From the NCBI GenBank assembly GCA_027311065.1, contig DAICZP010000117.1:45923-109922 (forward strand): a DNA stretch of 64,000 bases. Reading direction: 5' to 3'. This document shows positions 1 to 9,928 of this stretch, in pieces. Each line of letters starts with the position of its first letter. Within the stretch, counting starts at the first letter, position 1. A program made the position numbers and the translations under genes. Under the pieces are notes generated by a model. The model searched no databases. It saw nothing but the letters and a program-made list of their open reading frames with translations, and was not told where the DNA came from. This DNA comes from Thiomonas sp. (lineage in GTDB: Bacteria > Pseudomonadota > Gammaproteobacteria > Burkholderiales > Burkholderiaceae_C).

Positions 1-1452
<1,452 letters not shown>

Positions 1453-2871
1453 TCACGGCAACGCGCCGAGGTTCGCCAGACGAAAGCGTTGCATCGCCTG
1501 CAGCAGCTCGGCAGCCTGCATCTTCATCCCCTCAGCCGTCGCAGCCAATTGCTCGGACGCAGCGGCATTGTGTTGTGCCGTCGCGTTGAGTTGTTCGACC
1601 ACACCGTTGATATGTTCGATGCCGCTGGCCTGTTCCTCGCTGGAAGCGTTGATTTCCTCGACAAGAGCCGAGGTTCGCGTGATGGCCGGAACCATCTCCT
1701 CCAGCAGTCCACTGGCATGCTGCGCTTGTGCAACCGAACCCACTGCAAGTTGGCTGATCTCCTTGGCCGCGACCTGCGCGCGCTCCGCAAGCTTGCGAAC
1801 CTCCGCGGCCACGACCGCGAAGCCCTTGCCATGTTCACCAGCACGTGCGGCCTCGATCGCCGCGTTGAGCGCCAGCATGTTGGTCTGGTACGCAATGTCG
1901 TCGACGATCGAAATGCGCTGCGCGATCGAATCCATGTCCCCCACAGTGCGCTTGACGGCCGCTCCACCATCCTGCGCTTTCACCGACGCCAGCTGCGCCA
2001 TCTCGGCCGTCAGGCGGGCATTCTCGGAACTCTGCCGGACCGAGGCCGCCGACCGTGTCAACGTGGCGGACGTCTGCTCCACCGAATTGGCCTGCTCAGA
2101 GGCACCCTTGGCAAGGCTCTGCGCGGTGCCGCTGACCTCCTCCGAAGCAACCGCCAAGCCGTGCGCCGCGGCGTGGACGGACCCCAAGGCGTCCTCCAGA
2201 CTGGCCCGCAGTGATTCGAGCGACACCAGCGCGCTGTCCTCGCGCGCGGTACCAACTGCGATCGCGACGGTCATATCGCCACGCGCCAGACGCAGCGCGT
2301 GAGCGCTGAGGTCGCTGGCTTCGCCACCGAGCAAGTCCACATCCCGCCGCAGCTGCGCCGCCATGTAAATCAGGATCGCCGCCTCGAACACAACGTAGAC
2401 CGCGTGCACGATCACCCGTACCAGGCCCGGCCCCTGCTCAAAGAGCGTAATGCCTGAATGCTGCGCCTGCAGCCAGTCGAACGAAAGGTGATGCACGGCA
2501 ATCAACACCGCACCAAACAGGATCGGCCTCCAATCGCGGTAATACAGCAGGAAAGCCAGCAGCACAAAAATTCCGAAATGACTTTCTGCCGCACCGCCAC
2601 TTTGCTGGATCATCAGTGCGCAATCAATCATGAAGGCTGCCGCGACGGCCATGCGTGTGACCAATCGGCCCGGCTGCAGCGCAATCAAGGCCAGCGGCAC
2701 CAGCATGGCAGGAACGCCGACCAGCAGCGCCTCGGTCCATGTCTGCGTCCACAATCCGAGACCGAACGATACGATCACCAGGAACACCAGCGTCGCCCCC
2801 ATGAGCCGGTCAGCACGCACGCTGGCCTTGTCCACAACATCGTGTGTCATCGTCATTGCTTGATCGGCCAT
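1453..2871 (-). CDS. methyl-accepting chemotaxis protein with integral-membrane sensor region
   Basis: Transmembrane chemoreceptor of 472 residues that would signal to CheA/CheW. Residues about 25-190 form several hydrophobic segments and no large periplasmic loop, so the sensing part is membrane-embedded. The rest is a coiled-coil signalling domain with the conserved hairpin tip [20 protein letters not shown] and [20 protein letters not shown]. The frame stays open 47 codons further upstream, but the ATG at 2871 (MADQAMTM) has a GGGAC/GAG-rich leader and starts just before the first membrane segments. No che genes lie in the window. The ligand cannot be read from the sequence. Confidence 0.9.
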   Translation of the reverse strand: MADQAMTMTHDVVDKASVRADRLMGATLVFLVIVSFGLGLWTQTWTEALLVGVPAMLVPLALIALQPGRLVTRMAVAAAFMIDCALMIQQSGGAAESHFGIFVLLAFLLYYRDWRPILFGAVLIAVHHLSFDWLQAQHSGITLFEQGPGLVRVIVHAVYVVFEAAILIYMAAQLRRDVDLLGGEASDLSAHALRLARGDMTVAIAVGTAREDSALVSLESLRASLEDALGSVHAAAHGLAVASEEVSGTAQSLAKGASEQANSVEQTSATLTRSAASVRQSSENARLTAEMAQLASVKAQDGGAAVKRTVGDMDSIAQRISIVDDIAYQTNMLALNAAIEAARAGEHGKGFAVVAAEVRKLAERAQVAAKEISQLAVGSVAQAQHASGLLEEMVPAITRTSALVEEINASSEEQASGIEHINGVVEQLNATAQHNAAASEQLAATAEGMKMQAAELLQAMQRFRLANLGALP

Positions 2872-2884
2872 CTCGGTCCCGTCC

Positions 2885-3121
2885 TTATCCGTGTCCGCAG
2901 AGAGGAGTTTGAAACAACAATTGGTAGTGCCAGAGAACGTAACTCGTATAGGCAATCCACAGGCCAACGACCGCCCACGACAGCACTGGCCTGCAACGCC
3001 ACAGCGCGACACGCGCGCGGCGGATACGCCCCGCGAAGCTGGTCATTCCAGCTGGCGCGAAGGCCAGCGATGCAAGACTGGCTCGCGTATTTTGAACACA
3101 TTCATGCATGCCGGCCTCCAT
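2885..3121 (-). CDS. possible small single-pass membrane protein
   Basis: An open frame of 78 codons fills most of the 380-base gap between the B12-type regulator and the chemoreceptor and ends 13 bases before the receptor start, as an operon partner would. It begins [10 protein letters not shown], has a basic stretch ([11 protein letters not shown]) and one convincing membrane helix ([19 protein letters not shown]), and ends in CGHG. I do not recognise it, and its codon-position GC is unremarkable. It may simply be leader sequence; apart from this frame I see nothing in the gap. Confidence 0.3.
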   Translation of the reverse strand: MEAGMHECVQNTRASLASLAFAPAGMTSFAGRIRRARVALWRCRPVLSWAVVGLWIAYTSYVLWHYQLLFQTPLCGHG

Positions 3122-3251
3122 TTGCTGCACCACCGCAATCGAATCAGCCGCAACGGCATCCCGCTGCACTGCCCATGGACGTAGCCTATTGTGCCCCTTT
3201 TGTCGATTATTGAACAAGGAAACACGATTACGACGTGCAGCCTGTGCAGCT

Positions 3252-4199
3252 TCAATGGCCACCAAGCTCTGGCTGTTTCCATTCACGCGCGTTTCGTGAC
3301 AACTGTGAAAAGTCCTTGATGACCTGCACACCTGCCGGGGCGCGCGCCAGCGCCGGCGAGCTGCCCCCAACCCAGATGTCCAGACGCTCGGGGAGCGCCG
3401 CGCGCAGATCGGAAAGGGATTCAAGAACCTGCCCAGGCGATGGCAATGCCGAAAAACTCAAGGCAAGAATGTCCGCGCCGTAGGCCTGCACGGCATCCAC
3501 GATATCAGGTAGCGGCACTTGCGCCCCGAGTTGGATGCAATAACAGCCTTCAAGGGTAAGAATCGCCTCGGCCATCAGCAGGCCCAGGGCGTGTGGCTCC
3601 TGCGGCACAGTCGCCAGCAGCACCCGGGCACGCGCGCGCGTCGACTGCGAGCGCGCCGCCGACGTCATCGCCGCGCGCAGAACGCGCTGCACGATTTCGG
3701 TGTAGGCGTGCTCTTCGTGAATCGCCAAATCCCCGCGCAACCATGCCGCGCCAACAGCGGCGTTCAACGGTGCCACGATGTCGACAACGAAACTTGCGAG
3801 GCCGACGCGTACCGCTTCGAGCGAAAGCGCATGGTGAAGCACGTCGGCCTGATGCCGCTTGAGCAGGTCGATGTACGGAGCGACCGCCGGCACCACGCAA
3901 TCGGCCGTTGCTCCCGTCGCCGGACGACCGAACGTCTGCTGAGCCAGCGCATCGAGCGAGTCCAACGACAGGTTCACGACCCTGGCCGGGCGCAGGCCCG
4001 CGTCGACAAGCCGCTTGATTCTCCGCAAATGCTCGACCTGCTCAAGCGGGTAGACACGATCCCCCGCGCCATCACGCCCCGGAAGCGGGAATCCGTAGCG
4101 ACGCTCCCAGACGCGCAACGTATCCTTGGCGATCCCCGTGTCGCGCTCCACCGCAGCGATACTCAAAGCACGCCCAATCTCTCCACCTGAATGTGTCAT
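3252..4199 (-). CDS. MerR-type regulator with cobalamin-binding domain (CarH/LitR family)
   Basis: Transcription factor of 315 residues. The N-terminal MerR helix-turn-helix is at about 11-75 (SIAAVERDTGIAKDTLRVWE), then a four-helix B12 cap domain, then a Rossmann B12-binding domain (about 190-300). The adenosylcobalamin signature of CarH, W-x9-E-H, is present as W153, E163 and H164, and the lower cobalt ligand fits H203 in PQEPHALGLLM. The histidine that follows the tryptophan in CarH and forms the light-induced bis-His adduct is leucine here (L154). The ATG at 4199 has no clear ribosome site. A palindrome sits 10 bases upstream, suggesting autoregulation. It probably controls the divergent stress operon. 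Whether it responds to light or only to B12 is not known. Confidence 0.85.
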   Translation of the reverse strand: MTHSGGEIGRALSIAAVERDTGIAKDTLRVWERRYGFPLPGRDGAGDRVYPLEQVEHLRRIKRLVDAGLRPARVVNLSLDSLDALAQQTFGRPATGATADCVVPAVAPYIDLLKRHQADVLHHALSLEAVRVGLASFVVDIVAPLNAAVGAAWLRGDLAIHEEHAYTEIVQRVLRAAMTSAARSQSTRARARVLLATVPQEPHALGLLMAEAILTLEGCYCIQLGAQVPLPDIVDAVQAYGADILALSFSALPSPGQVLESLSDLRAALPERLDIWVGGSSPALARAPAGVQVIKDFSQLSRNAREWKQPELGGH

Positions 4200-4208
4200 T
4201 GCAGCCGT

Positions 4209-4221
4209 TTGTTCTGGACAA
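4209..4221. promoter_or_regulatory. palindromic operator, regulator-proximal copy
   Basis: TTGTTCTGGACAA is a 13-base near-perfect palindrome (one mismatch) directly before the start codon of the B12-type MerR gene. A perfect copy lies 168 bases away before the divergent operon. The pairing with a MerR gene suggests a binding site for that regulator; this is inferred. Confidence 0.6.
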
Positions 4222-4376
4222 AACCCAAGGCCCTCGGCTGGCGAGACGGCGTCGAGCCCCCTCCCCATGTACCGCAAGGACCTCATCGTAAGGGTCACCG
4301 ACGCGGATTCGAAAAACCATGTTGCGATATAGGTCAAGTGGAGCGACGCCGTCAAACCCACCGCATGCGCGTTAAA

Positions 4377-4389
4377 TTGTCCAGGACAA
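4377..4389. promoter_or_regulatory. palindromic operator, operon-proximal copy
   Basis: TTGTCCAGGACAA is a perfect 13-base palindrome 18 bases before the glutathione peroxidase start. It differs from the copy at 4209-4221 at two positions (one in the arm, one at the centre). Its place at the head of the stress operon fits a repressor or activator site for the divergent MerR-type regulator. Confidence 0.6.
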
Positions 4390-4407
4390 ACTGCGTTGGA
4401 GACCCCG

Positions 4408-4965
4408 ATGAGAGCCACGACATTCGGATTGATTGCAACCGCGCTGGCGGTCAGCCTGCTGACGAGCGCGCAAGCCGGGACCTGCCCGGCGATTCTGAAC
4501 CATAGCGTTCGCTCGCTGCAGGACGGACGTCCTCAGAGCCTGTGCCAGTACGCGGGCCGCGTCGTGCTGGTGGTCAACACCGCAAGTTATTGCGGCTTCA
4601 GCCCCCAGGAACGCGGACTGCAGGCTTTGCTCGACAAATACGGGCCGCAGGGCTTCGCTGTGCTCGGATTCCCTTCGAACGATTTCCATCAGGAACTTGC
4701 CGATCCGACACAGATCGTGTCCTACTCACGTGCGAAATTCAACGCGACATTTCCACTGTTTGCCCCCTCGCACGTGACCGGTGCGCACGCCAATGCGCTG
4801 TTCGCGCAACTCATCAGCGCCACCGGAACCAGTCCGAAATGGAATTTCTATAAATACCTGATCGGCCGCGACGGTCGGGTGATTGGTGCTTATTCGAGCT
4901 TCACCACGCCCGAAGACGCCGATCTCAACACCGCCATCCGCCGCGCCCTCGCGCAGCGCCCGTGA
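4408..4965 (+). CDS. exported glutathione peroxidase family protein
   Basis: Thiol peroxidase of the GPx family, 185 residues including a Sec signal peptide (MRATTFGLIATALAVSLLTS, cleavage near AQA-G), so it acts in the periplasm. The active-site cysteine lies in NTASYCGFSP, and the tryptophan/asparagine of the catalytic tetrad in KWNFYKYL. The usual FPxNQF glutamine is replaced in FPSNDFHQE. GGAGACCCCG precedes the ATG at 4408; a TTG 12 bases upstream is less likely. It is the first gene of the operon that runs to 11139, under the palindrome at 4377-4389. The reductant may be thioredoxin-like rather than glutathione. Confidence 0.88.
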   Translation: MRATTFGLIATALAVSLLTSAQAGTCPAILNHSVRSLQDGRPQSLCQYAGRVVLVVNTASYCGFSPQERGLQALLDKYGPQGFAVLGFPSNDFHQELADPTQIVSYSRAKFNATFPLFAPSHVTGAHANALFAQLISATGTSPKWNFYKYLIGRDGRVIGAYSSFTTPEDADLNTAIRRALAQRP

Positions 4966-4993
4966 GCTCCCGCATCGCAAGCCAAGGATCGCC

Positions 4994-5812
4994 ATGAACG
5001 CCCCCGATGTATTTCTCGCCAACGAAGTGTCCGGCACGCTGCCGGACGTGCAATCCAGAGCCGACCGTCGCGAGATCGCCATTCAAAAGGTCGGCGTGCG
5101 AGATGTGCGCCATCCGGTGCGGCTGCGCGGATCCGATGGCCAGACGCAGCACAGCATCGGGACCTTCCAGATGACCGTGGCGCTGCCACCCGAGGTCAAA
5201 GGCACCCACATGTCGCGCTTCATCGAAGTCCTCGAAGCCAGCGACGAGGCGCTCGACGCCACCACGCTGGGGAAGCTGCTCGACACCATGCTGGCGCGGC
5301 TCGACGCGACCTCGGGCGCAATCACCGTCCAGGCCACGTATTTCCGACGCAAGGTCGCGCCGGTGTCAGGGGTTGCCAGTTTGCTCGACTATGGGGTCAC
5401 GCTGCACGCCGAGCGCGACCATGCGCAACGCGTGCTGCGGCAGACCGTCGATGTGCCAGTCACCAGCTTGTGCCCATGTTCGCGCGACATCTCCGACTAC
5501 GGCGCCCACAACCAGCGATCCATGATCACCATCGGCGCCGAGCTGCGCGGCGACCTGACCCTGGACGAGCAGATCGCCTTCGCGGAGCATGCTGCCTCCT
5601 GTCAGCTGTGGGGACTTCTCAAGCGCCCCGACGAGAAATACGTTACGGAGTACGCCTACGACCACCCGAAGTTCGTCGAGGACCTGGTGCGCGATGTTGC
5701 GGTGGCGCTGCGCGGTGAATCACGCGTCGCCGCGTACACGGTGGCGTCGGAAAACTTCGAATCGATCCACAACCACTCTGCCTGGGCCTGGCTCGAAGGG
5801 CGCAACCCCTGA
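4994..5812 (+). CDS. folE2: GTP cyclohydrolase FolE2 (type IB)
   Basis: Converts GTP to 7,8-dihydroneopterin triphosphate, the entry step for folate and other pterins, with metal flexibility compared with FolE. The 272-residue protein has the family signature CPCSRDISDYGAHNQRS with the active-site cysteine, and the conserved glutamate region EKYVTEYAYDHPKFVED. AAGGATCGCC precedes the ATG at 4994; the longer upstream frame is not protein-like. It lies 28 bases after the peroxidase gene. FolE2 within a stress cluster under a B12-type MerR regulator is a recurring association in proteobacteria. Confidence 0.93.
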   Translation: MNAPDVFLANEVSGTLPDVQSRADRREIAIQKVGVRDVRHPVRLRGSDGQTQHSIGTFQMTVALPPEVKGTHMSRFIEVLEASDEALDATTLGKLLDTMLARLDATSGAITVQATYFRRKVAPVSGVASLLDYGVTLHAERDHAQRVLRQTVDVPVTSLCPCSRDISDYGAHNQRSMITIGAELRGDLTLDEQIAFAEHAASCQLWGLLKRPDEKYVTEYAYDHPKFVEDLVRDVAVALRGESRVAAYTVASENFESIHNHSAWAWLEGRNP

Positions 5813-5825
5813 GCACGCATCGTTC

Positions 5826-7190
5826 ATGCAATCACCCTTGACATCGCCAGGCCGGTCACCGCGAGTGGCCATCGTTGGCAGCGGCATCGCCGGCCTGGCC
5901 GCTGCCTGGTCGCTACGCGAGCATGCGCATGTGACGGTGTTCGAGGCAGGCCGTCATTTTGGAGGGCACGTCCATACCGTCGAAGCCACCCTGGACGGGC
6001 TGACCCACCCGGTGGACACGGGCTTCCTCGTGCTGAACCGCCGCACCTACCCGGGGCTGCTTGCGCTGTTCGCTGAACTCGGGATCGACACGGCAGAGTC
6101 CGACATGTCGTTTTCGGTGCAACGCCCCCGACCCGGCGGCGGCTGGCTGGAGTGGAACGGTGCCAATCTCGATACCGTGTTCGCCCAGCGCACGAACATG
6201 CTGCGGCCGGGCTTCTGGCGCATGCTTGCCGATATCCTGCGCTTCAATCGCGAAGCGACTGCACTGGCACATGCGCGACGCAGTCCGGAAGAGGATCCGC
6301 GGACGATCGGCCATTTCCTGCGCGATGGACGCTACAGCGCGGCTTTCATCCACGGCTATTTCCTGCCGATGGTCGCTTGCATCTGGTCGTGCCCAACGGC
6401 ACAAATGCTTGATTTTCCAGTGTCTACCATGGTGCGCTTCTGCGACAACCATGGTCTTCTGCAAGTCGAGGCGCGTCCGCAGTGGTTGACGGTCCCGGGA
6501 GGTGCACAGCGGTATGTCGAGCGCATCGTCTCCCGTTTGTCCGATGCGCGCTTGAACGCACCCGTCACCCGCGTCAAGCGCCACGATGTCGGCGTGGAGG
6601 TCTCGACAGCGCAGGGAACGGAATGGTTCGACCACGTGATCCTGGCCTGTCATAGCGATCAGGCCCTGGCGATGCTGGCGGATGCGGATGCGCACGAACG
6701 CGACGTGCTCGGTGCGATTCGCTACCAGCCTAATCGCGCCGTCCTCCACACCGATGCAACCCTGCTACCCCGCAAGCGCAAGGCCTGGGCGGCCTGGAAC
6801 TTTGAAAGTGCCGTCGCCACGGATGATCTCGATGCACATGCGGCAAAGCCTGCCGTATGCTTGCACTATCTCATCAACAAGCTGCAACCTGTTCCGTTCA
6901 CCCGGCCGGTCATCGTTTCCCTGAATCCACTCCGCCAACCTGATCCGGCCACGGTGCTGCAGGACATCGACTACGCGCACCCGGTGTTCGATACTGGCGC
7001 CGTGTCTGCCCAGCGACACCTGGCGGCCCTGCAAGGTCGCCACCGCACCTATTTCTGCGGCGCATGGTGTGGTTACGGATTCCACGAGGATGGGTTGCGC
7101 GCCGGACAAGACGCTGCACACGCCTTGCTCGCGCAGTACCAGCGGCGCCCGATCTCGCCACGCGCGCGCAGCGAGATCGCCACGCCATGA
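5826..7190 (+). CDS. FAD-dependent amine-oxidase-like protein (COG2907 type)
   Basis: Flavoprotein of 454 residues. The dinucleotide-binding motif VAIVGSGIAGLAAAW is at the N terminus, followed by a glutamate-ended strand (VTVFEAGRHFGGHVHTV), and the C-terminal FAD-contacting GAWCGYGFHEDGLRAGQDAA is present. The start at 5826 places the Rossmann motif about 15 residues in; the frame is open further upstream but overlaps folE2 there. Its stop overlaps the next start (ATGA at 7187-7190). In related clusters it travels with DUF1365 and Cfa-like proteins and is linked to oxidation or desaturation of methylated membrane fatty acids; the reaction here is inferred. Confidence 0.85.
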   Translation: MQSPLTSPGRSPRVAIVGSGIAGLAAAWSLREHAHVTVFEAGRHFGGHVHTVEATLDGLTHPVDTGFLVLNRRTYPGLLALFAELGIDTAESDMSFSVQRPRPGGGWLEWNGANLDTVFAQRTNMLRPGFWRMLADILRFNREATALAHARRSPEEDPRTIGHFLRDGRYSAAFIHGYFLPMVACIWSCPTAQMLDFPVSTMVRFCDNHGLLQVEARPQWLTVPGGAQRYVERIVSRLSDARLNAPVTRVKRHDVGVEVSTAQGTEWFDHVILACHSDQALAMLADADAHERDVLGAIRYQPNRAVLHTDATLLPRKRKAWAAWNFESAVATDDLDAHAAKPAVCLHYLINKLQPVPFTRPVIVSLNPLRQPDPATVLQDIDYAHPVFDTGAVSAQRHLAALQGRHRTYFCGAWCGYGFHEDGLRAGQDAAHALLAQYQRRPISPRARSEIATP

Positions 7191-8005
7191 CGCGCCCACC
7201 GAGCCTGGAGGCAGCCTGCCCGCATCCGCTCATCGGCCTTGGCCTGGTTCGCCATACGCGCCTGCGGCCGGCGGCCAATGCGTTCAACTATCGGGTTTTT
7301 TTCCTGCTCCTGCCGATGCGCACGTTGGGACGTGATCCAACAGCACTGCAAATCCCGCGCAATCAACGCGGATTGCTGAGCTTTTTCGATACGGATCACG
7401 GTGAAGGCTCTGGCGACTGCCTGGCGTGGATCGAACGGCTCCTGGCGACGGAAGGCGTCGACGGCATCGATGGCGAAATCTGGCTGCAGACGTTCCCGCG
7501 CGTGCTCGGCTTCGTTTTCAACCCCGTGAGCTTCTGGTATTGCCACCGCGCGGATGGTGCGCTGGCCGCGGTGGTCGCCGAGGTCAACAATACTTTCGGC
7601 GAACGCCACTGCTACCTGCTTCTGCCCGATGCGCCGCGCCGCTCGCTGCGCTGGGGCGAGCAAATGCGCGCCACAAAAGTGTTCCATGTTTCCCCTTTCT
7701 GCAAGACCGAGGGGGGCTACCGTTTCCGCTTCCTGCGCACCGCGGCCTCGACCCCGACGCTTCCCCGGGCACGCATCGTGGCCCGCATCGATCATGACGA
7801 CAACGCCGGTCCGCTTCTGCTCACCAGCCTGTCCGGCGAGCTGGAGCCATTGACGAAGATCAGCGCCCGTCGCGCTTTCCTGAGCCATCCGATGCACAGC
7901 TTCGGGGTGGTCGTTCGCATTCATTGGCAGGCGCTCAAGCTCTGGGGCAAGCGCGTGCCCTTTGTCGCCAAGCCGACTCCACCCCATGAACATGTGACGC
8001 GATGA
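7187..8005 (+). CDS. DUF1365 family protein
   Basis: A 272-residue protein of the DUF1365 family, recognised from NAFNYRVFFLLLPM near the N terminus, VLGFVFNPVSFWYCH and VAEVNNTFGERHCYLL, and FHVSPFCKTEGGYRFRF. No biochemical function is established for the family that I can state with certainty. It almost always lies between a COG2907 flavoprotein and a Cfa-like methyltransferase, as here, and is translationally coupled to both (ATGA at each end). That points to membrane lipid modification. Confidence 0.88.
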   Translation: MTRPPSLEAACPHPLIGLGLVRHTRLRPAANAFNYRVFFLLLPMRTLGRDPTALQIPRNQRGLLSFFDTDHGEGSGDCLAWIERLLATEGVDGIDGEIWLQTFPRVLGFVFNPVSFWYCHRADGALAAVVAEVNNTFGERHCYLLLPDAPRRSLRWGEQMRATKVFHVSPFCKTEGGYRFRFLRTAASTPTLPRARIVARIDHDDNAGPLLLTSLSGELEPLTKISARRAFLSHPMHSFGVVVRIHWQALKLWGKRVPFVAKPTPPHEHVTR

Positions 8006-9309
8006 ACCCATCCAGCGACTCCACAGTCACCGAATCGAACCAACTTGCAACCGATTCCGGGATGTCGCGCATGCCTTGGGCTGCACGCACCGTCGTCACC
8101 ATGTTGCGCCGGATTGAGGTCGGTCGATTGGAGCTGCGCCTACCCGGCAACCGCTTGCTGCATGTCGGCAGCCACGCGCTTTCAGAACCGACTGCCAGCG
8201 CCACGGTGCATGACTGGAAGACGTTTTCTTTGCTGCTGCGCCGTGGAGACATCGGTCTGGCCGAGGCCTACTTCGGTGCGCTCTGGAGCACGCCCGACCT
8301 CAGCGCGCTGCTGCGCCTGTTGCTGGCGAATCGCGACGCGATCGAACGCGGGCTGCACGGCAGTTGGCTCGGTACCGTGCTCGAGCGGCTTCGCCACTGG
8401 GTTCTGCGGCGCAACACGCGCAGCGGCAGCCGTGACAACATTCACGCACACTACGACATCGGTAACGACTTTTACCGACTATGGCTCGACCCCGGCATGA
8501 CCTATTCTGCCGGTCTGTTCACGCAACCCGATCTGACCCTGGAACAAGCTCAGGCGGCCAAACTTGACCGCGTGCTGCAGCAATTGCGCGTCGGTGCCGG
8601 CGACGCGTTGCTCGAAATCGGCTGTGGATGGGGCAGCTTCGCCGAGGCCGCGGCACGTGTCGGGGTCGGGGTCCACGGCTTGACACTGTCCGACGAACAG
8701 TGGGCTCTGGGGCAACAGCGCTTGCGCGCCGCCGGGCTTGACAAGCTCGCGCAACTGCACCTGCTGGACTATCGCGACGCCGCACGTCTCGCTCCGGACG
8801 GAGGTTTTGATGCGATTGCATCGATTGAAATGTTCGAGGCCGTCGGCATGGCCTACTGGCCAGAATACTTCGCCACCGTTGCAACTTTGCTCAAACCCGG
8901 TGGCCATGCCTGCATCCAGACCATCACCATCGATGACGCGCTGTTTCCGCGCTACCGCCGCGGCACCGATTTCATTCAACGTTACATCTTCCCGGGAGGC
9001 ATGCTTCCGAGCAAGCAGATCTTTGTCGAGCACGCGCGCCGCGCGGGCCTCGACATTGTGGGCGTCCACGCCTTTGGTGCCGACTACGCTCGCACCCTCG
9101 CGCTGTGGCGTACCCGCTTTCTCGGAACGCTTGATCAGGTACGTGCGCTCGGATTTGACCGCCGCTTCGAACTCCTCTGGGAGTTCTACCTTGCCTACTG
9201 CGAGTCCGGCTTCGCCGCTGGCACCATTGACGTCGTGCAGTTCACCCTGCGCAAACCGGGGATGCGCCAGCATCGCGAGCCACCCTCTGCGCACACCGGT
9301 CGTTCGTGA
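8002..9309 (+). CDS. cyclopropane-fatty-acid-synthase-like SAM methyltransferase
   Basis: SAM-dependent methyltransferase of the Cfa family, 435 residues, expected to methylate double bonds of phospholipid acyl chains at the inner membrane. The SAM loop is LLEIGCGWGSFAEAAA (203-218). Compared with E. coli Cfa, the active-site cysteine of the YSC motif is alanine (A170 in MTYSAG) and the histidine of the HTI motif is glutamine (Q306 in CIQTIT). The glutamate of MFE (E279) and the tyrosine of FGADY remain. Loss of these bicarbonate ligands suggests a methylated, non-cyclopropane product, as in furan-fatty-acid pathways. It overlaps DUF1365 by ATGA. Confidence 0.9.
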   Translation: MNPSSDSTVTESNQLATDSGMSRMPWAARTVVTMLRRIEVGRLELRLPGNRLLHVGSHALSEPTASATVHDWKTFSLLLRRGDIGLAEAYFGALWSTPDLSALLRLLLANRDAIERGLHGSWLGTVLERLRHWVLRRNTRSGSRDNIHAHYDIGNDFYRLWLDPGMTYSAGLFTQPDLTLEQAQAAKLDRVLQQLRVGAGDALLEIGCGWGSFAEAAARVGVGVHGLTLSDEQWALGQQRLRAAGLDKLAQLHLLDYRDAARLAPDGGFDAIASIEMFEAVGMAYWPEYFATVATLLKPGGHACIQTITIDDALFPRYRRGTDFIQRYIFPGGMLPSKQIFVEHARRAGLDIVGVHAFGADYARTLALWRTRFLGTLDQVRALGFDRRFELLWEFYLAYCESGFAAGTIDVVQFTLRKPGMRQHREPPSAHTGRS

Positions 9310-9356
9310 ACGACTGGGTCATCGCCCACGTATTGCCATCATTGGAGACCTCGAAC

Positions 9357-9914
9357 ATGCATCGATTCACGACCTTCGCGCTGGGAGTTCCCGCCTTGGC
9401 CATGGCCGCGAGCCTGCTTGGGGGCTGCAGCGACGTGTCCCCCGCTGATTACCGCGGCCAAACGCCGGCTTTGGCGTTGGAAAACTACTTCAACGGCCCG
9501 CTCACCGCTGAAGGCATTGTCTTCAACCGAAGCGGCAAAGTCATCAAGCGCTTCCATGTCGACATGGTCGGAACATGGACCGGCGACGTCGGAACCTTGG
9601 ACGAGCACTTCACGTACAGCGACGGCACCAAGTCAGAGCGGGTCTGGCACCTGCGCCGCTTACCCGACCAGGCGGGCCAGCGACCTTACGAAGGCACCGC
9701 CGCGGATGTCTTGGGCACCGCGCGCGGCAGCGCCGACGGGAACGCCTTTCACTGGCGCTATTTGCTGGAACTTCCGGTTGGAAGTTCAACCTACACAATG
9801 CGCATGGATGATTGGATGTACCTGATGAACGCACATGTTCTGCTCAACAAAACTGTGATGAGTAAATTTGGTTTCAAAATTGCCAGCATTTTCATTGCCT
9901 TTCATAAGCCCTGA
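9357..9914 (+). CDS. DUF3833 family lipoprotein
   Basis: Probable outer-membrane or periplasmic lipoprotein of 185 residues with a lipoprotein signal peptide ending in the lipobox LLGGC. The mature part has the lipocalin-like, strand-rich pattern of DUF3833 (ALENYFNGPLTAEGIVFNR, DDWMYLMNAHVLLNKTVMSK). The ATG at 9357 is preceded by GGAGACCTCGAAC; a GTG at 9306 overlapping the previous stop would bury the signal peptide. This family is a regular partner of Cfa-like, DUF1365 and SDR genes. A role in carrying or handling a modified lipid is plausible but unproven. Confidence 0.85.
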   Translation: MHRFTTFALGVPALAMAASLLGGCSDVSPADYRGQTPALALENYFNGPLTAEGIVFNRSGKVIKRFHVDMVGTWTGDVGTLDEHFTYSDGTKSERVWHLRRLPDQAGQRPYEGTAADVLGTARGSADGNAFHWRYLLELPVGSSTYTMRMDDWMYLMNAHVLLNKTVMSKFGFKIASIFIAFHKP

Positions 9915-9928
9915 GACGGTCTGCGGCG

